NCBI GenBank assembly: GCA_016932075.1
Contig: JAFGDP010000025.1
Location: 1 to 39,842 of the forward strand
Direction of reading: 5' to 3'
DNA: 39,842 bases
DNA from: Chitinispirillaceae bacterium
GTDB taxonomy: Bacteria; Fibrobacterota; Chitinivibrionia; Chitinivibrionales; Chitinispirillaceae
The notes beneath the pieces are model-generated. The model was not told the origin of the DNA. It did no database searches and worked only from the letters and a program-made list of their open reading frames with translations. The position numbers and the translations under genes were made by a program. Below are positions 6,526 to 14,758 of the stretch, piece by piece. How positions within the stretch are numbered: the stretch's first letter is position 1; each line of letters starts with the position of its first letter.

Positions 6526-9015
6526 TCATGCCTGCACATCAATGATTGAGGTTGAGGTGGGCGCCCGTGGCACGGATCCAGCACCTGAGGCCCGGGCGGC
6601 CGGGCCGACAAGCTCGATTCTCGGTGACGGCAGGCCGAGTGCAACGAGCGAGTCTCGCAGCGCGGACCGTTTTCTCTTGAACCATGCCCGCGTCGGGGCG
6701 GATTCTATCTCCAGCGCGATCGAGAGGCTTTTTTTTACCTGATAGTCAAGCCGCGCGCAGATCGGTCCCAGAAGCGTCGGTGCGACATTGATATACACCG
6801 TATAGTGCTGACGGTCGCCACCGCCCCGCCTCTCCTTGCGGTGCTGCTTGATCAGCCGCACATGCATCTCGGTCCACTCTTCACCGATTTTGACCGGAAG
6901 CGATATGATCTGCTGCTCGCCCGAAGCGGTGGGGGTCTGCCGTGCCATGAGCTGGAGCGATTCTATCCGCTGCAGGAGCGTTTCGATATTCGCCTGTACG
7001 GTCTGGCGCACCATGGGTGAAGCATCGTGATCAGCAGGGGCGGCAGGCGCGCCGCCTTTCCCGTCAGCCCCTGCTCGCGCCGCGTTTTCGTGCAGTGCCT
7101 CGCGCAGGGCCGCTTCCGCCATGCTTATGACCCGGGGTCTGAACAGATCAAGACGCGATATGAGCGCCAGGAGGCTTTTTTCCAGGGCGGTGGTGTAAAA
7201 CGCCGGCGGGCCCGCCGGTTCCGACGGACTTTGGGATCGGGCGTGGGCCGCATCCTGTTGCGCATGTTTCTGAATCGTCAGTTCCAGGACCGCGATTGAT
7301 TGACGGATGAACGCATTGAGGCGTTCCTTGACATCCCGCAGGAAAGCCTCGGCCGTCTCCTCGGAAAGCTCCTGTCCTGAGGACGCAGCCTGGGCACTGC
7401 CCCGTATAAGCAGGAGCAGGTCGTTCTGTTGCCGTTCGATCCTGCCTACAAGCGACGCGAAAAACGCGCGGAGTTCCTGGCGCAGATCGTGTGCCGGTCT
7501 GTCAAGCGGCTGCTGCGCTTCGGCCCCGGCTGCGGACAACGGCGTGGCGCCGGTCATTTTGTCAATAGCAGTCAAGCATGCCTGGCGACACTCCTGGACG
7601 GCCGCAAAAAGAGCCGCGGCGTGCGGGGGTACCGCGGCCCCCTGCGTGGCGGGGGAGGATGCTGCCAGCGCGGTGTCCGCTAGCGGCCGGGCCGGTTCGA
7701 TCAGGTGCAGGAGCTGCAGAAGAAACGGCTTCAATCCAGCGGTATCCGGGGTCCGCTTCGCGGCTATTGCCTGCTCGAAGTCGAGGCCGAGCCGTTGCAC
7801 CATACGGGCTATGAGGCCGAGGCGGTCGCTTGTTTTGTCAAGGGCTGGCGCAACCAGGCCGAACTGTTCGGGTGGCGGGATGGCAACCGTAGTTTGCGGC
7901 AGGCGGCTCCATGCGGCCGCAAGATCACGAAGCGCATCAATGATTGATGCCGGGGAAAATACCGGCGCGAGCGGAGCGAGCGCCGAGGGCGCAGCGCGGG
8001 AATCGGCCGCCGCATGAAGCCATTGCACCAGCGAAGCGGCCTGGGCGTCGGGGCTACCGGCTTTTGACGACCCTGCCGGCATCTGCAGCGCGGCGGCAAA
8101 AGTGTCCAGCAGGCGCAGGTAATCCAGCGGCAGCGCGCCCCGATCGGCAAACACCCGAGCGAACACGTCCGCAGGCACGGATTTGAACATCCTGCTCTGG
8201 AGTGCGGACCCTTTCCATGAATCCAGTTCACGCAGAACATCTTCAGGCCCGAGTAGCAGCAGCACGCTCTCCTGCGCCGCATACACCCTGGTACTCAGGA
8301 TAATGATGCCATGCGCGTTCAAGCTGGTGCGGAGCCGCGCAGCAAGCGCCGGGTCGCCGGCCGCGTCTTTTCCAAGAAAACGCAACGCCTCTTCCACGCT
8401 CGTAAAGGCGAACATCCCTTCGGGAAGCGCGCGTCCGTCAATAATGACCCTGCCCGTCGAGGCCGGAGGATCGCTGACGTCAATTTTTCCCTTGAGTTGC
8501 TCTATGAGTTTCACGGCTGTTGCGATCATTTCTGAAGAGGGCTCTTCGGAGCCGGCAATCGTTCCCAGAAGGCTGGAAATGGTGGCAGTGAGCCCAGCAT
8601 CGATCCGCGAACATGCCGAAGCCATTGAGCTGAAAAGCGCTTCGCTTTGACGGAGTGCGACAGCGTCTGACCGCCCCTGCGTAAGGGAGAGTAAAATGGT
8701 ATCCAGCGATCCTTTGAGCTTTCGCGGCGATCCGACAGCATGGGGTACAAACGAGTCGCTTCTCGCTCCGGACGGCCGCCTTGCCGCTTCATCCAGCCGC
8801 TCGATAACAAGGTCTCTGCCGTGTGCAATGACATTGACCCGTTCACCCGCAACAAGAGTTCCGCTTGTCACTGTAACGTTTATTTTATCACGGCCAAGAG
8901 AAATGAGATATGAGTCTGAACCAACCTGACGCTCAACGCGTCCGATACCCTCTCTGGCACGCAAGCCAGAGACAGCGTTGGCAATGGCAGCAACTACAGC
9001 TGGGGCGGGAACCAT
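6526..9015 (-). CDS. FliK-like flagellar hook-length control family protein (YlqG type)
   Basis: An 829-residue protein. The N-terminus (about 1-75) is a small beta-rich module (VERQVGSDSYLISLGRDKIN; GTLVAGERVNVIAHGRDLVI). It is followed by about 500 residues of Ala/Leu/Pro-rich, low-conservation linker. The conserved FliK C-terminal domain lies at roughly 690-810, with LPVKIGEEWTEMHVRLIKQ, a basic insert, YTVYINVAPTLLGPICARLD and LRDSLVALGLPSPRIELV. FliK proteins measure hook length and trigger the FlhB specificity switch. Being next to an FlhB-C homologue without the rest of the flagellar genes is more like the Bacillus ylqG-ylqH pair, so this may be a paralogue rather than the main FliK. 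Only a weak GGAT lies before the ATG. It is the first gene of a three-gene operon. Confidence 0.85.
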   Translation of the reverse strand: MVPAPAVVAAIANAVSGLRAREGIGRVERQVGSDSYLISLGRDKINVTVTSGTLVAGERVNVIAHGRDLVIERLDEAARRPSGARSDSFVPHAVGSPRKLKGSLDTILLSLTQGRSDAVALRQSEALFSSMASACSRIDAGLTATISSLLGTIAGSEEPSSEMIATAVKLIEQLKGKIDVSDPPASTGRVIIDGRALPEGMFAFTSVEEALRFLGKDAAGDPALAARLRTSLNAHGIIILSTRVYAAQESVLLLLGPEDVLRELDSWKGSALQSRMFKSVPADVFARVFADRGALPLDYLRLLDTFAAALQMPAGSSKAGSPDAQAASLVQWLHAAADSRAAPSALAPLAPVFSPASIIDALRDLAAAWSRLPQTTVAIPPPEQFGLVAPALDKTSDRLGLIARMVQRLGLDFEQAIAAKRTPDTAGLKPFLLQLLHLIEPARPLADTALAASSPATQGAAVPPHAAALFAAVQECRQACLTAIDKMTGATPLSAAGAEAQQPLDRPAHDLRQELRAFFASLVGRIERQQNDLLLLIRGSAQAASSGQELSEETAEAFLRDVKERLNAFIRQSIAVLELTIQKHAQQDAAHARSQSPSEPAGPPAFYTTALEKSLLALISRLDLFRPRVISMAEAALREALHENAARAGADGKGGAPAAPADHDASPMVRQTVQANIETLLQRIESLQLMARQTPTASGEQQIISLPVKIGEEWTEMHVRLIKQHRKERRGGGDRQHYTVYINVAPTLLGPICARLDYQVKKSLSIALEIESAPTRAWFKRKRSALRDSLVALGLPSPRIELVGPAARASGAGSVPRAPTSTSIIDVQA

Positions 9016-9203
9016 AGAGATCCGCTGGGTTATAAGCTCTTGTTCTATAATAGTATATCGGATTTCGCGGACTTTTTCTGTATATTTTTATCATGGCGAT
9101 TGGCGCTTGTCATGTCTGCACCGGGATGAACTTTTTTTTCCGGCACTTGACCCAAATTACCCTGATCGGTTATTTTTGTATTTCTATAAAAGACTTGTAT
9201 CAC

Positions 9204-9209
9204 TATAAT
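9204..9209 (+). promoter_or_regulatory. putative -10 element before the PHP gene
   Basis: A perfect TATAAT lies 31 bases before the PHP start codon, in an AT-rich divergent intergenic region (9016-9240). The best -35 at 17-base spacing is TTTCTA (9181-9186), only a half match to consensus. It could start transcription near 9216. The opposite strand also holds AT-rich -10-like tracts (9040-9060) that could serve the FliK-like operon. Confidence 0.4.
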
Positions 9210-9240
9210 CCATAAAACAACCCGTCATGAACAGACTAGG

Positions 9241-10107
9241 ATGCATACAGCACCGGTTTTATCAAGGAGATATGTAGACCTTCACATCCATACGATACAT
9301 TCCGACGGTTCAAGCAGTGTTCGAGAGGTGCTGGAAATGGCTCAAAGAAAAGGGCTTGCAGCTATTTCCATTACTGACCATGACTGCATAGATGCCTATC
9401 CCCGTGCGATTGAAATCGGAACGGACATGGCAATTGAAGTCGTTCCTGGAGTGGAGCTCTCAAGCGAAATCGGAGATATTGATCTTCATATCTTGGGCTA
9501 CTTCATTGATTATCAGAATCCTGCGTTGAACCGGATGCTCAGGGAGATGAAAGACGCGCGCTATCTCAGGGCCCAGAAAATCGTGAGCAATTTAAACAAG
9601 CAGGGTGTTGACCTCCGGTTTGAGACCGTGCTGTCAATTGCCGGTGTCGGCGCCATCGGGAGGCCGCACATTGCCCTGGCCATGCTCAGGGAGGAGTTGG
9701 TCTATTCGTTTCGGGAGGCGTTTGAGAAATATCTTGGCTACGGGCTTCCCGCCTATGTCGAGAAGTATAAGATGCGTCCGAAAGAAGTGTTCGATCTTAT
9801 CAAGAGCGCAGGTGGCATTCCGGTGCTTGCGCATCCCGGCGTGACCGGTGTTGACGAACGGATACCCGAGTTTATCAAAGACGGGGTTATGGGCATCGAA
9901 GCCTATCATACCGAGCATTCGCAGGCGTCCCAGCAGAATTATGCCAAAATTGCCCGCGCGTTCGGACTGGCGATCACCGGAGGATCCGATTTTCACAATA
10001 CGAGCCACAACCGGTCTGAAATCGGTGTGCCGCGCGTCCCGCAGAGCACGGTGAAAAGCCTCAAAGAAAAAACAAACGCTTCGGTATCGGAGGAATACCG
10101 CGCATGA
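9241..10107 (+). CDS. PHP-domain phosphoesterase (YciV/RNase AM, nucleoside bisphosphatase type)
   Basis: A 288-residue metal-dependent hydrolase. The PHP metal motifs appear in order: DLHIHTIHSDGS near residues 13-24, TDHDCID near 46, Glu of PGVELS near 70, HILGY, GRPHIA near 140, VLAHPGV near 198, and GSDFHN near 257. This matches the family that hydrolyses 3',5'-nucleoside bisphosphates or trims 5' ends of RNA. The substrate cannot be read from the sequence. The ATG at 9241 is chosen because no in-frame start follows the better Shine-Dalgarno site (AAGGAG at 9265-9270). The gene overlaps the next one in ATGA, so it heads a co-transcribed set. Confidence 0.9.
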   Translation: MHTAPVLSRRYVDLHIHTIHSDGSSSVREVLEMAQRKGLAAISITDHDCIDAYPRAIEIGTDMAIEVVPGVELSSEIGDIDLHILGYFIDYQNPALNRMLREMKDARYLRAQKIVSNLNKQGVDLRFETVLSIAGVGAIGRPHIALAMLREELVYSFREAFEKYLGYGLPAYVEKYKMRPKEVFDLIKSAGGIPVLAHPGVTGVDERIPEFIKDGVMGIEAYHTEHSQASQQNYAKIARAFGLAITGGSDFHNTSHNRSEIGVPRVPQSTVKSLKEKTNASVSEEYRA

Positions 10108-11189
10108 GCACCATCGTGCCGGTCATTCTTGCCGGGGGAATCGGCGAGCGTTTCTGGCCGCTGTCCCGTTCTTCGCACCCCAAGCAGCTCCTGGCACTCG
10201 CGTCCGGGAAGACGCTCATTGAGGAGACCCTTTCTCGCGCGCGGGAGGTAGGAACAAAAGGCGTTATCCCGCTTGTCATTACCGGCAGCAGGATCGCCTC
10301 CCGCATCAATGCGCTGCTTTCTGGAACACGGTCCTGCGACTGCATTGTCGAGCCGGTGGGGAAAAACACGGCCCCGGCCGTGGCGCTTGCCGCAGCCTGG
10401 ATCGAGGCGCGATACGGCACCGCAATCATGGTGGTGCTGCCGGCCGACCATCTGGTGCGCCCCCTCCGGGATTTCAAAGCCGCGGTGCGGTGCGCCTGCG
10501 ACTTTGCTGCAAAGTTTGACCAGCTGGTGGTCTTCGGGATAACCCCGACCCGCCCGGATACGGGATACGGCTATATACAGCTTGGCGCGCATATCGGCGG
10601 AAAGGGAGCGGTCAAATGCTTTCGCGTGGCCCGTTTCGTCGAAAAACCTGATGCTAAAACCGCGCAGCGCTACTGCGCGGCCGGGACCTACAGGTGGAAC
10701 TCCGGAATGTTCGTCTGGAAAACGCGTGTTCTGCTCGAAGAGGTACGGACGCACATGCCCCTTCTTTTCAACAGGGTAGCCGAAGCTTCGAAAAAACGGT
10801 TTTCAACGGCGGCAATCGACGCGTTTTACAAAGGAGCGGTAAAAGAGTCGGTGGATTATGGCATCATGGAGCGTTCGCAGCGGGTCAGCGCGGTATCGGG
10901 AAATTTTTTCTGGGATGATATCGGGTCATGGGAGTCACTGTCCCGCATTCACCCTCCTGCGCGGGACGGCACGACCGTTGTCGGCGAACGGGTGTTCCAG
11001 GAGGAATGCACGTCGAGCCTCATAGTAAATAGGTCGTCTCATGCGCTCGCGGCGATCGGGTGCTCAAACCTGGCCGTGGTCGCCACGCACGATGCGGTGC
11101 TTGTCATCGACCGTTCGAAATTGCCGGACATCAAGGAGTATCTGGGCCGGATGAAAAAACGCCGGGTATTTCCGCAGGACCTGTTTTAA
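10104..11189 (+). CDS. manC: mannose-1-phosphate guanylyltransferase (short form)
   Basis: Makes GDP-mannose from mannose-1-phosphate and GTP for polysaccharide precursors. The 361-residue protein has only the nucleotidyltransferase domain and lacks the cupin isomerase domain of long ManC/AlgA. Signatures are ILAGGIGERFWPLSR and HPKQLLAL near the N-terminus, EPVGKNTAPAVALAA, VVLPADH, TPTRPDTGYGYIQLG, FVEKPD, RWNSGMF and FFWDDIGSWESL. It overlaps the PHP gene by four bases (ATGA). GDP-mannose could feed the polysaccharide handled by the Wzz/Wza-like pair downstream. A GDP-mannose-using form of the glycosyltransferase at 26501-27871 is a remote alternative. Confidence 0.94.
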   Translation: MSTIVPVILAGGIGERFWPLSRSSHPKQLLALASGKTLIEETLSRAREVGTKGVIPLVITGSRIASRINALLSGTRSCDCIVEPVGKNTAPAVALAAAWIEARYGTAIMVVLPADHLVRPLRDFKAAVRCACDFAAKFDQLVVFGITPTRPDTGYGYIQLGAHIGGKGAVKCFRVARFVEKPDAKTAQRYCAAGTYRWNSGMFVWKTRVLLEEVRTHMPLLFNRVAEASKKRFSTAAIDAFYKGAVKESVDYGIMERSQRVSAVSGNFFWDDIGSWESLSRIHPPARDGTTVVGERVFQEECTSSLIVNRSSHALAAIGCSNLAVVATHDAVLVIDRSKLPDIKEYLGRMKKRRVFPQDLF

Positions 11190-11242
11190 TCGGCCCTGCT
11201 GGGGGACCGGCGGTTTTCCCAAGATAGGCGAATGCGGACAGT

Positions 11243-12385
11243 ATGGCTACCCCGTCTCTCATGTTCATCGCGGGCGATCCGTCGGGCGACCAGCACACGG
11301 CCGCCGTGGTTGAGCGCGTCCGGCAGAGCCATCCGGATGCAGAATGCTGGGGGATTGGCGGACCGGCCATGCAGCGCGCCGGATTTTTGCCGGTCATGCC
11401 GTTCGAGCAGTTCAACCGCATGGGTTTCCTGGAAGTCATAGGCCACCTTCCTTTCTTCTTCGCGGCGAAAAAAACCCTTGTCCGGCTTCTTGCAAAACGA
11501 AAACCCCAGGCGCTGGTGTGCGTCGATTATTCCGGATTCAATATCCCGATGATGAAAGCGGCCGCCCGACGCGGGGTGCCGGTAGTATGGTATATTGCGC
11601 CCATGGTATGGGCGTGGAACAGAAAGCGCGCGGCCGTTCTTTGCAGGCATGCCGCGCATATTGCCGTGATATTTCCTTTTGAAACAGCCTGTTTTTCTTC
11701 GCGGCAGACATCGGTAACGTTTGTGGGAAATCCCACCGTGGAGGCCATGGAACGCCACGGGCTTTTTTCCCGATTGCCCAGAACTCCTTCCCCGGGCTCC
11801 TCCCTGCACCTCGTGATTGTTCCCGGATCACGGCGCCAGGAAATTGAGCATATGCTTCCACGCATGATCGGCGCGGCAGCGATTCTGCAGGAACGCTTCG
11901 GACCATTTCGAGTCACCGTATCGCAGTACGGTACCCTTCCCACTCAGATTTACAAAAATCATATCGGCGCCAGGCCGATTGCGCTCCATAGCGGGCCGCT
12001 CCGTGATTTGCTGGTACAGGCAGATCTTGCGCTGGTAACATCGGGAACCGCAACACTGGAAACGGCGCTCATAGGGATTCCTTTCATTATAGCGTATCAT
12101 ACGTCCGTTATCACCTATACCATTGCCCGGCGCCTCGTCCGTATTCCCCATGTCGGACTTCCGAATATTATCGCGGGAGAGATTATTGTTCCTGAGTGCA
12201 TTCAGGAGCAGGCCGATCCTCAGAACCTGGCGCTCACCCTCGGCCGGTTTATTGAGTCGCCGCGGCTCTATGAGAACACGGTCAAGCGGCTCACGGCACT
12301 GCGTCACGAACTTGGCAGGAAAAGACCTTCAGAGGAAGTCAGCCGAATTATCATGAAAACAATCGGGCTTCCGGATAGTCATTGA
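11243..12385 (+). CDS. lpxB: lipid-A-disaccharide synthase
   Basis: GT19 enzyme that joins UDP-2,3-diacylglucosamine to lipid X to give the lipid A disaccharide, at the inner face of the inner membrane. The 380-residue length is normal. Family hallmarks are FIAGDPSGDQH near the N-terminus (GEASGD in many homologues), WGIGGPAMQRAGF, MGFLEVIGHLPFF, CVDYSGFN, WYIAPMVWAW, FPFET, FVGNPTVE, the LPGSR-like VPGSRRQEI, SGTATLETALIGIP and GLPNIIAGE near the C-terminus. The start codon has only a weak ribosome-binding site, 53 bases after manC. It is evidence for a lipid A outer membrane. Other lpx genes are not nearby. Confidence 0.95.
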   Translation: MATPSLMFIAGDPSGDQHTAAVVERVRQSHPDAECWGIGGPAMQRAGFLPVMPFEQFNRMGFLEVIGHLPFFFAAKKTLVRLLAKRKPQALVCVDYSGFNIPMMKAAARRGVPVVWYIAPMVWAWNRKRAAVLCRHAAHIAVIFPFETACFSSRQTSVTFVGNPTVEAMERHGLFSRLPRTPSPGSSLHLVIVPGSRRQEIEHMLPRMIGAAAILQERFGPFRVTVSQYGTLPTQIYKNHIGARPIALHSGPLRDLLVQADLALVTSGTATLETALIGIPFIIAYHTSVITYTIARRLVRIPHVGLPNIIAGEIIVPECIQEQADPQNLALTLGRFIESPRLYENTVKRLTALRHELGRKRPSEEVSRIIMKTIGLPDSH

Positions 12386-12415
12386 TTGCTGTCCGGCCCA
12401 TGCTATTTTCCTGAT

Positions 12416-13279
12416 ATGAAAAAGACCATCGAGTACCTGCAGCAGAAAAAGGCGCGGCATGAGCCGATTACCATGGTAACTGCCTACGATTACACGTTTG
12501 CCAGTATCGAGGACGCGGCAGGCGTCGATGCCATTCTTGTCGGCGACAGCGTTGGTACCAATATGCTTGGCTACGGGTCGGAACGCGAGGTTACCATGGC
12601 CGACATGCTGCACCATACCGCGGCGGTTGCACGGGCAGTACGGCAGGCATTCATTCTTGCTGATCTTCCTTACCGGTCGGCAGAAACCGTGGAGGATGCG
12701 GTACGCAATGCCGGATTGCTCGCAGAAAAGGGGGCTGCGTGCGTTAAACTCGAGGGGTGGAATGAAGTTGCTCCTGTTATCAAGCGGATGTCCGGGAGCG
12801 GATTAACCGTGTGCGGTCATATCGGATACAATCCACAGATTCATGGGGCTACCCCCAGGCAATTTGGAAAAACCGCAGCCGAAGCGCATGACCTTATTCA
12901 AAGCGCGGTCGCTCTTCAGGATGCCGGAGCGCAGCTGGTTATTGTTGAAACGATTGCCGAAGAAGTAGCAGGCGAAATAGCCGCGACGCTCGCGGTTCCG
13001 GTAATCGGTATCGGCAGCGGAAAGGAGTGTGACGGTCAGGTGCTTGTGGTCCACGATCTTTTGGGCATGGTACCGAGGACCTTTAGGCATGTCAAACGCT
13101 ATTGCGATATGTATCACCATTCATTACAAGCTGTTACTGCCTATATCACCGATGTGCAAAACAGGCATTTTCCAATGAAAGAACATGCTTTTCATATGGA
13201 TCAGTCCCAACGTGCTGCGTTTAAAAATGATTCAGGCAAAAAGCACAGGAACATAACCGGTGAGCAGGTAATACAATAA
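12416..13279 (+). CDS. panB: 3-methyl-2-oxobutanoate hydroxymethyltransferase
   Basis: First committed step of pantothenate synthesis: it adds a one-carbon unit from methylene-tetrahydrofolate to 2-oxoisovalerate to give ketopantoate. Motifs include ITMVTAYDYTFA, ILVGDSVGTNMLGY (metal-binding Asp), FILADLPY, CVKLEGW, CGHIGYNPQ, ETIAEEVA, IGIGSGKECDGQVLVVHDLLGM and RTFRHVKRY. The ATG at 12416 gives 287 residues, close to the family. An upstream TTG would add ten unlike residues. The last 30 residues form a charged tail beyond the usual end. It follows lpxB by 30 bases. PanC and PanD are not in the window. Confidence 0.95.
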   Translation: MKKTIEYLQQKKARHEPITMVTAYDYTFASIEDAAGVDAILVGDSVGTNMLGYGSEREVTMADMLHHTAAVARAVRQAFILADLPYRSAETVEDAVRNAGLLAEKGAACVKLEGWNEVAPVIKRMSGSGLTVCGHIGYNPQIHGATPRQFGKTAAEAHDLIQSAVALQDAGAQLVIVETIAEEVAGEIAATLAVPVIGIGSGKECDGQVLVVHDLLGMVPRTFRHVKRYCDMYHHSLQAVTAYITDVQNRHFPMKEHAFHMDQSQRAAFKNDSGKKHRNITGEQVIQ

Positions 13280-13454
13280 ATTTTTCAATTACTTTTCCGT
13301 ATTCCTATTTGTTCTCTATGCGGCCGGTTCGGGGCGTTTCTGCCGGCAAAACATTATTTTCTTCTTGGAGGGCGTGACCTTTTGCTATTTTTCACTATTC
13401 TTTAATTACAATACCTATGCAAAATCCTTATCTGGGGCACCAGTCGTAAACCAT

Positions 13455-14612
13455 ATGATGCAGGAATTTCTACTCTTTCTCGTAAAAAGAGGAAAGCTGT
13501 TTGTCATTAATTTTATTTTAATATCGCTTGTGGCGTGGGCGTATGCCTGGTTTATAGCGAAAAAGGAGTATCAGGCCCAGGTAACCTTTCTTCCGCCGGC
13601 CGGTGAAACCGCCAGCCCTTTGTCGCTCATGGGAATTCCCCTGCCGTCGCTTTCCGGTTCTTCCATCATGACGGAACAGATAGAGACCATTTTTCACAGC
13701 AAGGCCATAAAGCGGCGGATTATAGATCAGTTTGATTTTTACACTATTTTTAAGCTGACGAAAAATATCAACAAATTTGAGTTGGCGATCAAGAACCTTC
13801 GCAATTATTTGATGCTGAGTTCCGTCGAACGGGGAAGCATGGGATTTGAAAAGATCGTTTCATATACCATTACCTGTTACCACCCTTCTCCCGATACTGC
13901 CAAAATGATGAGTGAGTTTGCGTTTTTTCTTCTCGACTCGTCGGTGCGCAATGTTTCAATGAGCAGGGCGCTGCGCAACAGAACTTTTATTGAGGACCAG
14001 CTGATCCTGCATAAAGCAATGCTTGACAGTCTGCAGAAAGCGTTTGAAGCTTTTCAAGTTGCCAACAAAGCATATGTAATACCCGAACAGCTGAAGCTTT
14101 CCCTGAAGGCATATTCAGAATTGAAGTCGGCGGCGATCCTGAATGAATTGAAGATAAAAACCCTTGAACGTGAATTCAGGGGGCCGCTTCCCGAGCTTGA
14201 AGAGCTTCGAAAAATGGCGAGACTGTATAATGAGAAGCTTGCTCAGCTTGAGAGCGAAGGAGAACCGGACGTGCTTCCCAGTCTCGGTCTTTCGACAAAA
14301 TTACTGCCTCAACATTCCAATCTTGTCAGGGAAATCGAGGTGCGCAATGAAGTCATACTCATGCTTGAGCGGGAGCTTGAGCAGGCACGGTTGCAGGAGT
14401 CAAAGGACATTTCGTCATTGGTGGTGGTTGATGCGCCGTTTGTACCTGAGTATAAGTCAAGGCCTAAGCGCTTGGTCCTGATAGCAGGTATCGTGGCGAT
14501 AGAGCACCTTTTGCTGATTATTCTATTGTCGTACCATTTTTATTTTTCAACGGTTTTCATGCGTCATGAAAAAATACACCTGTTTCTCCGTGCCTTAAAA
14601 AATAAGGAGTGA
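13455..14612 (+). CDS. Wzz-like polysaccharide chain-length determinant / co-polymerase
   Basis: About 385 residues with the classic inner-membrane layout. TM1 is near residues 10-32 (LFVINFILISLVAWAYAWFI), a long periplasmic part with coiled-coil helices follows (about 170-310), and a second TM sits near 345-372. YQAQVTFLPP after TM1 and the proline-containing FVPEYKSRPKRLVL just before TM2 fit the family. Wzz proteins set chain length of O-antigen, capsule or exopolysaccharide. No tyrosine-kinase domain is attached. ATG ATG at 13455 is chosen because it places TM1 correctly. An in-frame extension to 13365 lacks a good start, and TACAAT at 13407-13412 could be a -10 inside it. The partner is the Wza-like gene downstream. 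Confidence 0.85.
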   Translation: MMQEFLLFLVKRGKLFVINFILISLVAWAYAWFIAKKEYQAQVTFLPPAGETASPLSLMGIPLPSLSGSSIMTEQIETIFHSKAIKRRIIDQFDFYTIFKLTKNINKFELAIKNLRNYLMLSSVERGSMGFEKIVSYTITCYHPSPDTAKMMSEFAFFLLDSSVRNVSMSRALRNRTFIEDQLILHKAMLDSLQKAFEAFQVANKAYVIPEQLKLSLKAYSELKSAAILNELKIKTLEREFRGPLPELEELRKMARLYNEKLAQLESEGEPDVLPSLGLSTKLLPQHSNLVREIEVRNEVILMLERELEQARLQESKDISSLVVVDAPFVPEYKSRPKRLVLIAGIVAIEHLLLIILLSYHFYFSTVFMRHEKIHLFLRALKNKE

Positions 14613-14634
14613 TGGTTATGCTGTTGCATACCAT
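14612..14634 (+). other. hairpin at the wzz-like stop codon
   Basis: ATGGT(T)ATGC at 14612-14621 can pair with GCATACCAT at 14626-14634 across a TGTT loop, with one bulged T. There is no U-run after it, so it is not an intrinsic terminator. It would form between the Wzz-like and Wza-like genes and could affect mRNA stability or coupling. Confidence 0.4.
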
Positions 14635-14722
14635 TCCAGGTGAATATCCGCCCGATGACCCATGGTGTCACGTAAGGGGTCGGAGGAACAATACCGCCTG
14701 TTCTGCGGGGGGACAGAAATAA
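14618..14722 (+). CDS. possible 34-residue small ORF between wzz-like and wza-like genes
   Basis: The ATG at 14618 lies eight bases after AAGGAG (14604-14609). The frame closes with TAA at 14720-14722. A second ATG at 14612 overlaps the wzz-like stop as TGATG but is too close to the Shine-Dalgarno site. The peptide starts MLLHTIPGEYPPDDPWCH, has no hydrophobic helix and matches nothing I know. It may be chance, because the hairpin at 14612-14634 covers the start. It may also be a leader or coupling peptide for the downstream export gene. Confidence 0.22.
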   Translation: MLLHTIPGEYPPDDPWCHVRGRRNNTACSAGGQK

Positions 14723-14758
14723 GGTTCGGTCGGTTTGAAAAAAGGAGAATAATGACAA

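Noticed and set aside
9147..9175. TTGACC with 17-base spacing as a promoter for the PHP gene
   Set aside because: The matching -10 hexamer is TTATTT, a poor fit; the TATAAT at 9204 is better.
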